Positions 1 to 13,103 are shown, numbered from the stretch's first letter. The stretch: DNA of 64,000 bases from Syncephalis fuscata (GCA_025786725.1 JAHLTZ010000037.1:1-64000); one strand, 5' to 3'. Notes: generated from the letters alone by a model not told the origin. Numbers and translations are program-made.

Positions 1-820
1 CAGATTTATACAAAGCTATTTTTAACGTTTATACTGGTTATAAGCAACATAGATCATCTTTTTAAGTATTAAATGGATGATCTAATAATAAAATAGATTC
101 TAAAAATATAGCAATTTAGCAATAATAAGCAAGTGTATTTCAATACTCTTGTCATTATAGAATATATAATATTTAGTGTAGGACACACACAAAAGCCAAG
201 GAAGCGATTTGCTTGAGCCAAGTTGATGTTTCACTATGTACCCATCAGTTTACTTCCTACACATCACGTTGCCACAAATGAGTAAGCCTTGTAGTTTGTC
301 TAATGGAAGCTGTTTCTATTTTTATTTAATCCGTAAATGTGACGATACTTAAGTTTAAGAACGTGCATGTCACTATTATACGCAGCATACCGATAAAAAT
401 ACATCACATCGTAATGCCCAACGCCTTTGGTATTTGCTGTATCATGCCATCAAGCCATTGTGCATTAAGTACGATAACCAGAGTTCTATTTTCAGAAGAG
501 CCATTGGTGCCTGTACCCAGTGTCGAGCGATAAAAAAACACCCAGCTTATGCGCAAAGTTCGCGTTTATCATCATTTTTAACGGATTTTCGTCATAAAGA
601 ATATTCTTTTGACACACTCAAAATTTTCGGCCAAGTTTGTCACATAGTCACGTTTCTTTTCCAAAATATTGGCAATAATCTTGTTACACGTGCAAGCTCC
701 GTATGATGCCGATATACAAGCAAAATAAAATAAAAGAACGGCGTTTTTATACCGTTTTTACTTCAGTATTGCATTTCAGTTCTATCTCCGATTCACCACT
801 TACCTGCATCTTTTGTAACA
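1..820. other. AT-rich intergenic stretch
   Basis: No gene could be supported here. Short open frames at 339-906 have no hydrophobic core, no family signature and no paralog in the window, and they overlap each other in different frames. The last hundred bases are presumably the promoter and leader of the secreted-protein gene that starts at 821. Confidence 0.6.
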
Positions 821-1306
821 ATGAAGGGCTTGTTCCAACAATCAATTTTTACACGTATTTCCGTGCTATTCTTTGTGCTCTTTGCACTCTTCCAGCATTC
901 GGTTGATGCCGCATATCCCGCTTGCAATTATCAAGCTCTCAGCGTTACTGCGCCCGCACAAGTAGCAGAAGGAAATAACACAATCGAATGGACCGTACGG
1001 GAGGATTTGCGCAACGCTTATTTTGTGTTTAATGTTGAGTTGTGGTCATCCTCAGGATCTGGTGGTCAGCCGGCCGTGCAACGTAAGGAAGTCAGCATAG
1101 GCCAGGCAAGAACTGGTGCCAACACTGGACCGGATGGCAAATACTCTCTTACTGGAAAAGTGCCAAAACAAACTCCTGGTCCAAAAACAACCTATTTTAT
1201 TGCGGTTTATGGTCACCAATACATTAATGGACCGGCGTTTACTTCGATCCACCCATGGGATCCCGTCTACTATGGTACCAAGGATGTAACACTTCAAAAA
1301 GCTTAA
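821..1306 (+). CDS. Small secreted beta-rich protein, copy 1
   Basis: Single-exon gene of 161 residues. Residues 1-30 form a signal peptide (basic start, hydrophobic core with LFFVLFALF, cleavage near VDA/A), so the product should be secreted or sit in the cell wall. The mature part is short, lacks a transmembrane segment and is rich in alternating hydrophobic residues, as in a single immunoglobulin- or Kre9-like beta sandwich. Conserved landmarks shared with the next gene are IEW, VELWS, GGQP, RKE, FIAVYG, QYINGPAF and IHPWDP. I do not recognise a named family; similarity to Kre9/Knh1-type wall proteins is only a topology-based guess. An AATAAA-like signal lies about 65 nt after the stop. 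Confidence 0.85.
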   Translation: MKGLFQQSIFTRISVLFFVLFALFQHSVDAAYPACNYQALSVTAPAQVAEGNNTIEWTVREDLRNAYFVFNVELWSSSGSGGQPAVQRKEVSIGQARTGANTGPDGKYSLTGKVPKQTPGPKTTYFIAVYGHQYINGPAFTSIHPWDPVYYGTKDVTLQKA

Positions 1307-1724
1307 GGCTTTGATTGAAATTGAGGCAATTGACCGTAAAACAAAGCGAAATAAGATTTATACTGTTTTGAATAAACAACATATTCCTGTTGGTACAAAC
1401 AATCAAAACAAAATGATTAAAAGTGATAAAAAAAGTTAATTACTATATATTACTGTGCTGCTTTTTGTATCAACAAAATATGTAATGCTTATTTGTTTGT
1501 TATTAATATTATTGAGGAAACAATATTTCTAATGTGTTTAAAACTTAGCACGCTATATGGTGTGTAGTGTCTCTTCAGTAAAACTAATTGCTGCAGTTTT
1601 ATTTGTATCATAAAACTCATCAGCAACAAACATATAATAAAAACAATAGTTTGATACATTTTTACCAGCAAAGCGTATTCTAATTTTTACTATCGGTTTT
1701 CAAATAATACTTTTGCTTGTCAAT
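1307..1724. other. Spacer between tandem secreted genes
   Basis: About 420 bp of AT-rich DNA separates the two paralogs. It has no open frame with coding character. It must hold the 3' end of copy 1 and the promoter of copy 2. Confidence 0.6.
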
Positions 1725-2216
1725 ATGAGGAGTGTACGTTATCAATTTGTTTTTGCGCGTGCTTTTGTAGTGTTTTTTGTGCTATCCACATTTGTTCAGC
1801 AGTTTATCGATGTTGTGAATGCTTTTTGCGAAAATAGTGTTATTGAAATCACCAATCCTAACCTTTTGGCAATGGGCACAAATGAAGTTGAATGGGTAGT
1901 ACCTGAAGAGTTGCGCAGTGCGTATATGATATTTGATGTCGAGCTATGGTCGATTTCATCAGGACCTGGTGGCCAACCAGGCGTAGAGCGTAAAGAAGCT
2001 AGCTTTGGCCAGGCAAAAACCGATACTAACTCTGACTCAAATGGCAGATACCATCTCATCGTGACTGTTCCACCTTTATTCCCTGGCCCAACTACTAGTT
2101 ATTTCTATGCAGTTTACGGACGCCAATACATCAATGGACCAGCATTCACTACGATACATCCATGGGATCCCATTTACTATGGTCTTAAACCTGTTCCTCT
2201 TGCTGCAAGGAGATAA
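1725..2216 (+). CDS. Small secreted beta-rich protein, copy 2
   Basis: Paralog of the gene at 821, same orientation, 163 residues when the first real ATG (1725) is used. The open frame reaches back to a TTG at 1713, which is unlikely to start a eukaryotic protein. It has a signal peptide (FVFARAFVVFFVLSTFV core, cleavage near residue 33) and the same landmarks as copy 1: VEW, VELWS, GGQP, RKE, YAVYG, QYINGPAF, IHPWDP. By eye well over half of the mature residues match copy 1. The N-terminal 45 residues and the segment after GQAK diverge most, as expected for a fairly old tandem duplication under constraint. Function unknown; extracellular or wall-associated by inference. Confidence 0.83.
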   Translation: MRSVRYQFVFARAFVVFFVLSTFVQQFIDVVNAFCENSVIEITNPNLLAMGTNEVEWVVPEELRSAYMIFDVELWSISSGPGGQPGVERKEASFGQAKTDTNSDSNGRYHLIVTVPPLFPGPTTSYFYAVYGRQYINGPAFTTIHPWDPIYYGLKPVPLAARR

Positions 2217-2510
2217 TTTTACAAGTTAGTCTTAAAATGTCGTCTAGCTATAATAGCTATCTAACTTGTTGAAATAAATCTAACAATTATGACGCACAAC
2301 ATTTCAATGAGCTTATTATTTGATAAAAATATACGTTACAAAGCTAAAACATCTTATTGTAGCTGTAAGCTATTTGATTCCAATTTTAAAAGATCAGCTG
2401 AAACATTAATGTGCAACTGATAAGCTATAAGTAATAGAAATGCAATTTGTTTATAAAACTGAATGAAAGAATGCGAAGACAAATACTAAATAAAATACAA
2501 AATCCTATTA

Positions 2511-4031
2511 CTAACGACTTCCCTCTTGCAAATAATAAGTCGGCGTTACGTTTGTTTCATAAGAACTATAACAACTAGAAGACTCCTGTGATGAGTGCGT
2601 TGATAATGGAACCGATCCAGATATCCACGAGCTAGCGTAGGATTCACGATATGATGGATTTGTTTGGACAGATGGTGCTTCTTCCATATCCATTACATAG
2701 TCTGCTATCGGTTCGGAAACATAAAATAAATCGTCTCGATGATAAAAAGCCAATGTGCGATGCTGTAGCATTTGTATATTACCTAGCTCTACCGCATGTG
2801 TACCCAAGCGGGCCTCAAGCGCGTTCATACGCTGAATAATTGTGCTTGGATGATTAGTACTAGTATTGGATGCAAGGGCGGTCCTTTGTGATGTAGTAAC
2901 ACGTGGTTGGTTTATATATAGCGGCGCTGTACTTCTGACGTGCTTTTTGGGCAGAATCCTAAATGGTGGAATAGCCACGCGTGCATTACTAGGTAGACGA
3001 TGAAGAATATTCTTGCGCAAAATATATCGCTGCATCAATCCCCATGGGCGAAGGCGGAAGTGTCCAAATAGAAAAACATAAAAAGCAAATAGTACAATGG
3101 CACTTATAACAATTCGTGTAATTAGATCGAGCCAGCGCATTTCTGGTCCATATTCGTGCACTTTGAACAGCCAGCCATCTTTACTAAACGCATTTTTGGG
3201 TATAATTCGAATACTAATCCCAGAAGTAATGCTACCAACCAAAGGAGAAACCGTCATAGAAAAGCTAACTCGTTCCTTAGCGTTGTTTGCACTTTTGAAT
3301 GTAGCCGATTTTCTGATTGCTTGCGTAAATGATACTGAATAGCTATTTCCCCAGCGAATATTTGCTTCAGTTATCGACGAAGCTTGGTCTATATCAGCCA
3401 ATGTAATATCAGATGATACACGCGGATTCATAATAAGTTTGATGTTTTCTTGGTTTAAAATGTCTGGAATACCGCTATTTCTGTTGGGTGTAATCAGCAA
3501 ATCAATGGCTGTAAGGACTGGCGATAGACTATTTTTATCGCTGCGGCCATAAGTCCAAATATAGTCTGGCGTTGTTCGTATTGCTGTAAGTGGCCGTGTA
3601 ACAAGTCTCAATCCATTTTTGGAATCATTATCCATCGTGGCGATATTCAATGGAAGTAATTGCTGGCGTCCTGTTGCATCTTCACGCACAAACTGCTTAC
3701 CCTCTTCGAAATAAACAATGGGATGCAAATTAGTATCGCTTGAAAATTGCCATCCAATTAATGAAACGTTGCTATTTTCTAGTAATGCTGTAGGTATGTA
3801 TAATGCTATTTCTGGAGCTATCAGCGGCCGCTCCTCGTAATATATACGCTCTGCGTATGTGTATATAAAATCGGTTACTTGATAGCAACCGTATGCAGCA
3901 AATGCACCTAGAAAAAGGGATATTGTCACAAAGCGTAGGATGATCAAAATCCGTGGCTCGTGTTCTTGCCCTATAAATGCAGGTAATCGTACTGCCGATA
4001 CACTATCGCCCCTAATGCTTTTCTCGCTCAT
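2511..4031 (-). CDS. Two-pass membrane protein with large lumenal/extracellular domain
   Basis: Single-exon gene of 506 residues starting at the ATG at 4031. A hydrophobic helix at about residues 27-50 is followed by a roughly 250-residue soluble domain with several N-glycosylation sequons. A second helix lies near residue 300 (RIVISAIVLFAFYVFLFG), followed by a basic, Ser/Thr-rich cytosolic tail of about 180 residues. A short-tail, ectodomain, long-tail plan fits a surface or organelle sensor. The YEERP stretch after helix 1 and the two-helix plan faintly recall TMEM231, but the length, tail and overall sequence do not support that name. No catalytic motif seen. Function unknown. Confidence 0.75.
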   Translation of the reverse strand: MSEKSIRGDSVSAVRLPAFIGQEHEPRILIILRFVTISLFLGAFAAYGCYQVTDFIYTYAERIYYEERPLIAPEIALYIPTALLENSNVSLIGWQFSSDTNLHPIVYFEEGKQFVREDATGRQQLLPLNIATMDNDSKNGLRLVTRPLTAIRTTPDYIWTYGRSDKNSLSPVLTAIDLLITPNRNSGIPDILNQENIKLIMNPRVSSDITLADIDQASSITEANIRWGNSYSVSFTQAIRKSATFKSANNAKERVSFSMTVSPLVGSITSGISIRIIPKNAFSKDGWLFKVHEYGPEMRWLDLITRIVISAIVLFAFYVFLFGHFRLRPWGLMQRYILRKNILHRLPSNARVAIPPFRILPKKHVRSTAPLYINQPRVTTSQRTALASNTSTNHPSTIIQRMNALEARLGTHAVELGNIQMLQHRTLAFYHRDDLFYVSEPIADYVMDMEEAPSVQTNPSYRESYASSWISGSVPLSTHSSQESSSCYSSYETNVTPTYYLQEGSR

Positions 4032-5877
4032 AGTAGCGAGTAATTTTAAAATACCAATAAAAATTAAAACGAAAGAAAAGTGAAATAAATGGAATCAAAA
4101 AATAGCTTCGTTGTATTGGGTATATATTCTCTGTTTTTTTCCTTGACCAAGAACAAAGAAGCTTTTAGATGTGATTTTACAGAAAAGTGAAAGAAGCTAG
4201 TACAGACAAAGTCTGAGCCTATGCGAACAAAGAAACACACAGTTGTACACACCTAGAAATTGCTACGAATAATACATATGGTGAATTGATCAAGGGCGCA
4301 AGTACAAAGGTGTCGTTTATAAGTTTTTTTTACACCAGTTTAATACTTGGCACGAGTTGTAGTCCGTTGGCCAACAAAATGTAAATCACACTATACAAAA
4401 AGTATTTAGCCAGTATCAACGTATAAACAATCAAATATATCTCCTATAATTAAAATTATAACTAATGCCACATGTAGCATGCCATCAAACCTACACCAAC
4501 TCTGCCAGTCACTTGGTAACTCAGCATCTCTATAATGTAGTTATTGAAGCATGATAGCTTTAAAAACCGATTATCTTACACAATTGATTAACTATATATC
4601 GGCACATTGTGTCCTAAACAGCAATAATGGTTCGATTATACATGGTTAAAGCCGCTACACGTTTGTCGCGTTTATGAAATGGTGCCCAGGTGCTTTTTAA
4701 GCTGTTTTGCCATTTGGTTAGTTTATTACAAAACCCCTTCAGTCTAATCCAGCAGTAAAGACTATAGCATCTTCTGGCTGATATTTCTCGGCAATAGCGC
4801 GCTTATACAGCCAATAATTAATAAAAAATAAAACAGCTATACCTTTGGTACTGTCTGCGCAATAGCTATTTATATACACAAGTCACGTTCAATATAATAA
4901 TAGACTTGAGACGTTGCTATCGTCTTGTGGCCAGGCTAAATATAACTGATCAGCAATTGACCTCAGAAAATTAGCTGTAACATATTTATTTCAATATGGA
5001 CTTGTACTTTGCATGCTATACTGTTGATGAAACAAAGGTGCTGGTGGTAAATGTATCAAAGTCAGGATGTTAACCGGAAATGCATGGATTGTCATGGTGC
5101 CAGGTCAGTCTTACCATCTGCACTATGCAGCATGCGCATCACACAGAATTCAGTTGCATGCGCAGCAGTACTGATGACTACCACAGAAAATTGCACGTGG
5201 ACGACATTTACCATACGATGCAGGTTGGCGCTTCATATCAAGATGCAGCTGGCTACCTTGTAAAAACCAACGTGTGTATATCATGATTCGACTCATCGCT
5301 GGCACCACTCCACTTGTAAAAATCACTTTCAAACTCTCTATCTACATCGGCTTTCTTTATGAAATACTTTCTAATAATAATTGCTTGGTAAAGTCTTATG
5401 TATATGTGCGAGTGGATGAACCTATTCTGCCATCGCTCGTAGCTTTGCTAAACAACAAGTCACATATTTGAATGTTTATACACTTACACTAATATTCAAA
5501 CGATTCCGCTAATCATTCTTTCAAGCTATCATTTTTACGTTAATTTTGTTTGTTACTTACCTATTTGCTGATATCGATTGTCGATTTCTCTCCTTTCAGT
5601 AATCGGGGACTAATACTTGCCTCGATATTTATTTGTTTCCAAGTGGTATGTTTATTTGTTGTTTTCCTATTTTTGTAACCAAGTTTAACGCTTTAACCTG
5701 TAGCGCGGTGCATTTCTAGCCATATACAATATACAGTCTACATCACATTATCTTTTGCTATTATTCAGTAAACTCATTCAGATACGATAGCAAGTTATAC
5801 ATTTATTTTTTTCTTTTCATACTTAGATTTATCTTCATTTATTATTTTACATCTATTACGCGACGGTATCGACTATC
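4032..5877. other. Long AT-rich intergenic region
   Basis: About 1.85 kb between a minus-strand gene start and a plus-strand gene start, so it probably holds two divergent promoters. Open frames at 5051-5471 overlap in several frames, have no domain and read like chance frames. No RNA gene or repeat recognised. Confidence 0.55.
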
Positions 5878-7879
5878 ATGATATCTAATTTGCTTTTTCT
5901 TCTTTTTTCTTTATTTTTTGCATATATTTACTTACAAAGACAGCATATAAACCAGCAGGGAAGATACAGCGCCACTAGATATCGTAGTCAGCGAAATTCA
6001 GTGTCATCAAAAGCGACAAAAATAAAGATAGTTGAAGATTTATCTGCTGTAAAACAAAGCAACAAGGCAGTACTAAACCTCAAGATCATACCGATTCGCG
6101 TCATACAAATGACTGGCAGCAGAAGCATCAATTAGAAAAAATGACAGTTGAAAACTCGACTACCGTCTCTTATAAACCTGCTTTTGATAAAATAGAAGTA
6201 TCAAGCCCACCAGGTAAAATTATAGCTAGAGTTTTGGTGCATCGTGGTTACATTAAAGGCTAATGGTTTATGTTTATAATTAGATGAATTTAAGGTTGAA
6301 AATGCAGCACCAAGACTCGGTTCTTTGAAACGCCAAAATAATAGATGGGCAAATCGACGAAGGCTTCGTTAATTGTTGCAACCAACATTAATGATGCCAA
6401 AACTACTCGGCAGAATAAATCGAATAATATGATAACGGCAAAGCTTTGTTGGGATAACAATGATTGCTCAAGCCTTCCTTTGAAGCTACAAGCAAATGAC
6501 TATAAAGTCGATCAACGATGCATTTTAATAGATAATGCAGTTACCATGCGTCAGCGCTTAGAAGTGCAGTCAAACGAGTCAGCAAATGATTGCTCTAATT
6601 TTAATCAGATTAAAATCAACAATCAAATTGCTGAAAGTATTCGACAAGTTATCGAGCTTGAACAGCAAATACATATTCATCAGGCTTGTTCGCCTTCAAG
6701 CAGTCCTAAAACGGTCGTTGAACCACTTGAATCAGCGTATTGCCATACATCATCCAAGTTTCAAACTCAATATAAACAAAAAATTCAGCATTCCTCCATC
6801 AGTAATGGCCAATCGTTTAAATTAGAACAAAGTAATAACGGCGATGCAACAGAGCTGAGTTCTTCGATCCTACAAGAGAAGAATCAATTAAAGGTAGGTT
6901 TTAACAAAAGTAATCGGAAATAATCATTAAACAAAGTGTTGTAATTATCATTTTATTATAGCGAAATTCGCTTATTCGCAGAAGCTCTATACGTAGCCCA
7001 AGACAAAACTCCTGGCGTAACTCTCGAACAAAGCATCCTTTTAGCGAATTTGCTACATTGGATAACATAATGGCCGAAGTTGCCGATGAAGAACAGCTGG
7101 CTAATAATGTTAGCCTACAAAACGATTGTAACTCAAATGCATTGCCATCGGTTGAGAACTCATTGACGGAATTATTTATTCTCGGTGCACGTAATGACCA
7201 TTATGAATATCAAACAGCCGTGATGCGTGAGGATAGTCAGTATATTTTACCATCGCCACGGCTATTCATGGATAGAAGAAAGGCGCAGCACTTATCGCTA
7301 AAGGCAACTGTCAAAGATCATAGTACAAATGATTATTTTCAAGCAAAAAGACGCCCGTTAACCTATCATCCAAGTAACAAATACAGCGACAATAGCGGTG
7401 ATGATGATGATGATGACAATCACCGATTTAATCGTTTATCATCAGTGGTTCAGCTACAAACACCATGTGATAGCGGTATTGCAAATATTCCTGTAACACC
7501 TACTACATCCAGATCTATTAGCTTTCCATTAACTTTGCCTACAAGTCCTATCGCTTCGCCTCGATCGGTTCATCGCGCGAATCTAATTAGCGCCGATGCT
7601 GGTACAATCAGGCCTTCGTCGCTATTTTACGACGATAGCGATAATGACGAGCCAAATCCAAGTAATGTGCAATCTGATGTACAGCTAAAAACTAAGATCA
7701 ATACTTTGTCTAATTCCAATGCTACTACAACTACAGCCGATCACGCAAATACAACTCATTTAAAGCATTCGAAGGTGGCCGCATACCTGCCCAGTATTGT
7801 ACATGGCCATTCCAGTCCTATACTATCTATGGAACCTAATTATATTATACTTAAGAAGAATACATCATACATTAATTAA
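5878..7879 (+). CDS. Low-complexity protein with N-terminal membrane anchor, fragmented model
   Basis: Coding-looking stretches run in one direction. They begin with an ATG and a hydrophobic helix (SNLLFLLFSLFFAYIYL). A Ser/Thr/Gln-rich region at about 6075-6212 in another frame follows, then a probable intron (GTAAAA at about 6213 to TAG at about 6283), a segment at 6345-6895, an intron (GTAGGT at 6896 to TAG at about 6961, phase 0) and a 3' exon ending at 7879. The join at 6895/6962 is clean. The joins near 6010-6075 and 6320-6350 need a frame change that I could not explain with a convincing intron, so a missed base or small intron is likely. The C-terminal part carries an acidic run (DDDDDD) and many Ser/Pro sites. 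No known domain; probably a membrane-anchored, disordered regulatory protein. Confidence 0.5.
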
Positions 7880-8463
7880 TTAAATATTTTTAATCAACAA
7901 TTGCTATTTATTTAATGATGCATCACCAATAGTGATTAATTTAACCTTATTTATTAACAATTAAATATTAAAAATCTATCTAAAAATATTACATTATCGT
8001 TACTATGATTAACACGCTCTACAATTTGCTAATTGGTAAGTAACTGAAAACCAAATACAGAATATTTGTATTTCATTTTTACTTTTTATTTTATGGGCAA
8101 TTAATTAATTTAACAGTCTTTTCTATTCTATTTAGTGTTCTTATAAATATATATCTAGTTAATATACAATTCTTGTCTTTTAAAAGCTAACATAATAGCA
8201 ACTAACTATATTTAATCAATTTATATATATGGACAATAGATAGACGTCAAACAAGTTAATTAATGCAAGATAATTATATTAAACGATATTTTTCAAAAAC
8301 AAATAAACATCACTATACGTCGGTATTGCGTAGAATGTTACAAAGAAAACAACAAAGCTATCTGTTCAACAGAGCTGGAAAAATAGAGAGAGAGAGAGAG
8401 ATGAATGGATAGATAGAGAGACGATACGTGAATAGATAATGGTAAAGCGGCAATAATTCACGG
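7880..8463. other. Spacer between convergent genes
   Basis: AT-rich convergent spacer with a short (GA)n run near 8385-8400. No gene visible. Confidence 0.6.
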
Positions 8464-11400
8464 CTAATCAATCATCCATTCGTGGATACGTTTCGCGTAT
8501 TTATCGTAAAGAGAACCAAGATCTCGCATTACAAAAGCACAGATCACACCGCGCATAAAATCGGATGCACGATGTAGTCGTTGTAGTGCGTGATCTCGAT
8601 CTTTACCTGAAGACCGTCCGGTATAGTAGCGTAGCCAGTGATCAAGTAGCTGACAAGCACGGAATAACTTGGTTAGCGCATCCATATATTCACCGGAATC
8701 ATCACTAAATGAAATAGATTACAATTGTTAAGGCTAAAAACAATAACTTTTCTTCTATCCAGCTTACACTTTATCTTTAGTCATATTAGCATGCATACGT
8801 TCCATTGATTTTAATCCCAAGCCTAGTGATTTTAAACCAAGACCCGATTGCTATAGAACATGGCAGCAAGTAAATAAAAGTACTTTATCATTAACGAAAT
8901 TATATTTACCTTGGGTCGCTTCGATTCTTTAATAAAATCAAGTTTACGTGCCAATTGATTCTGAATAGAATGTAATTCATCATCAAGTTCGTCCAATACC
9001 TATATATATTATTATTATTATTAAATAATATATAAAATAACGTTTGTTTCGTACAATACAGCGTTGTCAGAGTCTTCAAGATCAACGGCTGCCATTTTTT
9101 CTAAACGATCACGTAGTCGTTCACAGGCTTGTATCTTTGTGTCAAGTGCCGTCAATTTAACACCTTTAGTCATCCTAACACATCAATTACAAAAAGTATT
9201 AAGCATAATAGTAATAATAATAATAATAGTCAAAATATAGTTACCAAATACTACGAGGAATGTAAAGACGAGATGTTAGGTAGCCACCTGAAGTAATTGA
9301 TCGTTCAAAGCATCGCATCAGCCAAAATGATCGCAATTCAACCGCTTGAGGAGGTGTTTCTAATGCAATATTCTAAATACAAATTATTAATAATATCAAT
9401 AATAGTAATAATAATAGCTAATTACCGAATCTGGTTCCTCTCGCATAACATCAAACAAAGTAAAGTTGTTTGTAGCATTTTGATTAGTATTTGAAGAAAC
9501 AGAAAACTTGGCACGTGTTCCTTGGCCACCCGTAATAGTGTTACGTGTCGCTTGAAGTGCCGTTGTTAGTGAAGGTCTACCATGACTATGGGTACGTCGT
9601 GGTACAGCCGATGACGTGATAACAACACGGCGATTTGTTTCTTCAGAAGTGACACTACCACGCGTCGGTAACGTAGCAAAGTGTTGCGGTAAACGACCTG
9701 CACCACCCGCATTATCGGCTGATTGTTGGGCCATACGGTTCTTTCTACGACCAACAGCGATAGTATTAGCCAATAGTGATGTTGATGCAGTAGCTGTACT
9801 ATGTATTGAATTGGCTGGACTATGGCTCGGATAGAAGCCTAGAGTCTGTGCAGTGCTAGTGGCATTGGATGGTGGTGGTGACATAGTATTCATGTCATCA
9901 GGTGATTTACTTAATAGCTGAGGATCAATGTTATTACCGCTACTTTGTTTACGTCTATGGAATAGTTGAGCCAGTGATCGTTTTCGTTGTGGTCCACGTT
10001 CATAGGCCATTGGATCCAGTGATCCATCATCTTCATAACCATCATCTAGGCCATATTCATGGCGTGGCAGTTGTTGTTCACCATCTGTTTTAGCTGATGA
10101 AGTACTGGCTGATCGACTTAGTTGTAACTGTGAATATCCACTATTGATAGGTGATGGCGCAGAGGGAGCAGACTGTAGAACATTTAGTCGATTAGATTCT
10201 AATCCTGTTGTATTGCTGCCTGGTGGTGCTGGCGATGGTGATTGTAATTTACGTAATAGTTTTCCTTTAGTATCTGCGCCCATGTCAACACTGGGTCTTG
10301 ATTTACGTCCCCGTACCACTACAATCTCTGCTGAACTATCACGATGACTACTGCCAAGTTCATCAAACATAAATGGTGCTACATCGGCCAATGGCGGTCT
10401 AGTCATTTCATCAATCGGAACAATAACTGATGGTCGTCTAACTGCTGGCAACATTGGACGAATTTCACTTTCTGGTGCCAAATGAGTTGTCGTACTTTTA
10501 TCGTCTAATTGGTCAATATTAATTGTTGAATTACGATTAGAGACAGATTCAGGCATGGCATAAGCCAATGATGGTTCGGTATCGGCTCGAGCTCTTCCCT
10601 GTGTTTCTTCTTCTTCTGACTCCACGTCTTCATCAATATCGGGGATACTATCAAACCTTGGACTAGGACTACTATCTTTATACTGATTTGTGTGTTGACC
10701 AAATCGAGCTGGTGAACTTAATGGTGGCATAGGAGTAAGTGTATTCCCACTACTAGTACTATGTCCAGAATAGAACGTTTCAATCGAGGGATATGATAAT
10801 TTACGACGTTCATTTCTTGGATTGGTATTAATTGACGTTGTTGTTGTTGTTGTTGTTGTTGAAATAGTCAATAAACCCGCATTGTCTGGTGCCCCTAATA
10901 AAGATACATCATTTGATGACCGTGCTGCTCGTCCATAAGCAATACTTTGCAGTGAAGATGCCGTTCGATGTCCTTGTGATATACTACGTCCTTGTGAAGA
11001 GGAACGATGCGAGAAAGTACCAGATATTCTAGGACCGTAATCTGATGACGATAATGAATTTGATTCATTTCGAGTACCATTAGAATCAGCTAATAAATTT
11101 GAAGAGAAAGTAGAACGAGCAGATTCAGAACTGGACCGACGATGAGTACCAAGAACATCAACGCCACTTTCATTATTGTTCATATAAATAGAGGATAGCT
11201 CGTTATTGTTGCTATTATCAGTCCGTATTCTTCCATGGTTGTGGAATTCGTCAATACTAACTGGTGACGTTACAGCAATGCTACTATTGCTTAATGGACT
11301 ATTTACACTATCAATGGAACGTAGTGATGGTGTGCCCGATTTATTACGTCGATGAGCTGGCGAAAATGACCGCGATAATACACCAGCCGCTCTTGACGTA

Positions 11401-13103
11401 ACCGCACCGCCACTATGATTAATGCTCGCCGTTGAAGGTGGTCTGGCATTTGTACCTGATGAAATTGGTGCTAATGCTGGTTGTTGAATATTAAGTGTGG
11501 CACGCATCGTCTGCTTATTACGCGATGAAAGTCGAAATGGCATACCATCATCATTATTATTATTATTATTATTATTATTAGTATTATTGTTGTTGTTGTT
11601 GTTATTGCTATTATTAGATCCATTAGATGGCGATGGTGGTGCTTGATGCGATGCAGAATAATTAGACAGCATATGCCTCATAGATGCAGAGTCGTTGAGT
11701 GAAGGCATAGAACGTTGTTTTGATAAAGTAGTTTTTGGCAGTGGCTTTCTAGACAATAAATCGCTACTACCATTATTAGAATACGGCGATGAATGTACAT
11801 GGTGCGAATATGTATAAGAAGTAAAAGTAGCAGATGGATTGGTGCTATTCTCAGTATCTGTGTTATAAATGCCGTCTTGTGTTGTTGTTGTTGTTGTTGT
11901 TGTTGTTACACCTTGTGTAGGTATTGACGAGACCGATGAAGCACTGCGTGAATAAACCATACGAGCAGATTTAGAAGAAGATGTAAATGATGCATTGGTC
12001 GGCATGTCATAATGTGACGAGGATATACTATGACTAAGTGTAGGTCGAATAGGGGGTGGATAGTCTGGTGGTGGTGGTGGTGGTGAAGAAGCTCTACGTT
12101 CTCGAACCCGTGGTAATTGCGTTGGATGGAATGTCGAGACAGAAGAGTCGAGTGGCGATACACCTAACCGTGTATCATCTAATAAACTATGTGAATTAGA
12201 TATATTAAGACTGTTATCATCATCGCCACTAGTTATTATTTCACTCTTCTTAGAGAATACCATTGTAGTTGAATGGTAGGCTGAATCATTTGTATTAATC
12301 CTATTTGGTTTAGATGGTGGATACAACTCATTTGATGAGTATTGACTATCATCGTGACTATGTTGATTGCTAGTACTGGTACTATACCGAGATTCTGATA
12401 TCGATGAAGGCTGTGGTGATCGACGAGGGATTGGTGACCGGCTTGGTGAACGTAATGAATCCATAGAAGACACAAGATTATCTTGTTCTTTTTTTGGCTG
12501 TAATGTCAATGATGTCTATTAATTAATTAATTAATTAGTTAGTTAGTTAATTAGTTAGTTAGTTATTTTACGTAATTGTAATCTATTGAAATATGCTTAC
12601 TTGATGACTGGGTGTAGGACGATGGATAGAATGCGAATTAGATCCACTTATATATGGTGAACCAGAAGGTGTAGTAGGTGTATTTGGTGTAGTGGGCTGT
12701 TGTAACTGCTCCAATGCTGTAATACGTTCTTCATACGTTGTACGCTAATTATAACAGTATTCATTGGCATAATAGGAATTATCATATTGTTAGTGTATAG
12801 TTATTACATGTTAATGCTGCCTCAATAAACACTTACAATATCTCGTAGTCGCTGTACATCATGGACACCACTCATACGTTCCATGGCCATGCTAAGTAGG
12901 CGAACTGCGTCACGATAAGCCTCAAGTGCCGCATCAAGGTTCTGCGCACCATCCATTAGTACAGCCGTATTAGCACGTGCTCGAGCTGCTGCTAACATGG
13001 CTTGTGCCGTAGGTGGATGCGAAGGTGGACCCGGTACGGCGGCGACCGGCGACGCCGATGTAGACATGGCCGAAGAGACGGTGGTTGTTGGGCGATAAGT
13101 CAT
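8464..13103 (-). CDS. MIT-domain protein, fungal long type
   Basis: Eight exons: 12837-13103, 12601-12744, 9426-12515, 9245-9372, 9060-9174, 8910-8999, 8768-8850, 8464-8704. All joins keep frame and give 1385 residues. Residues about 32-105 form an MIT helical bundle (ARARANTAVLMDGA, then DAALEAYRDAVRLL and MERM), the module that binds ESCRT-III tails or microtubule-linked partners. The giant exon 3 is a roughly 1000-residue Ser/Pro/Asn-rich disordered region with poly-Asn and poly-Thr tracts. The last 220 residues are helical and look conserved: an R-FW-MRC-ER-I--GGYLTSRLYIP block, then several helices. Architecture (MIT, disorder, C-terminal helical domain) matches long fungal MIT proteins thought to act in endosomal sorting; the role here is inferred. 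Confidence 0.88.
12520..12575. repeat. TTAG/TTAA minisatellite in intron 2
   Basis: Runs of AATT followed by TTAG repeats lie within intron 2 of the MIT-domain gene. This is a simple-sequence repeat next to the acceptor (minus strand). Confidence 0.8.

Noticed and set aside
2511-4031. Naming the two-pass membrane protein TMEM231
   Set aside because: Only topology and a four-residue stretch agree; it is far longer, has a big cytosolic tail, and TMEM231 belongs to ciliated organisms.
5051-5471. Cluster of overlapping short frames on both strands
   Set aside because: Three frames overlap with similar lengths and no protein-like pattern.
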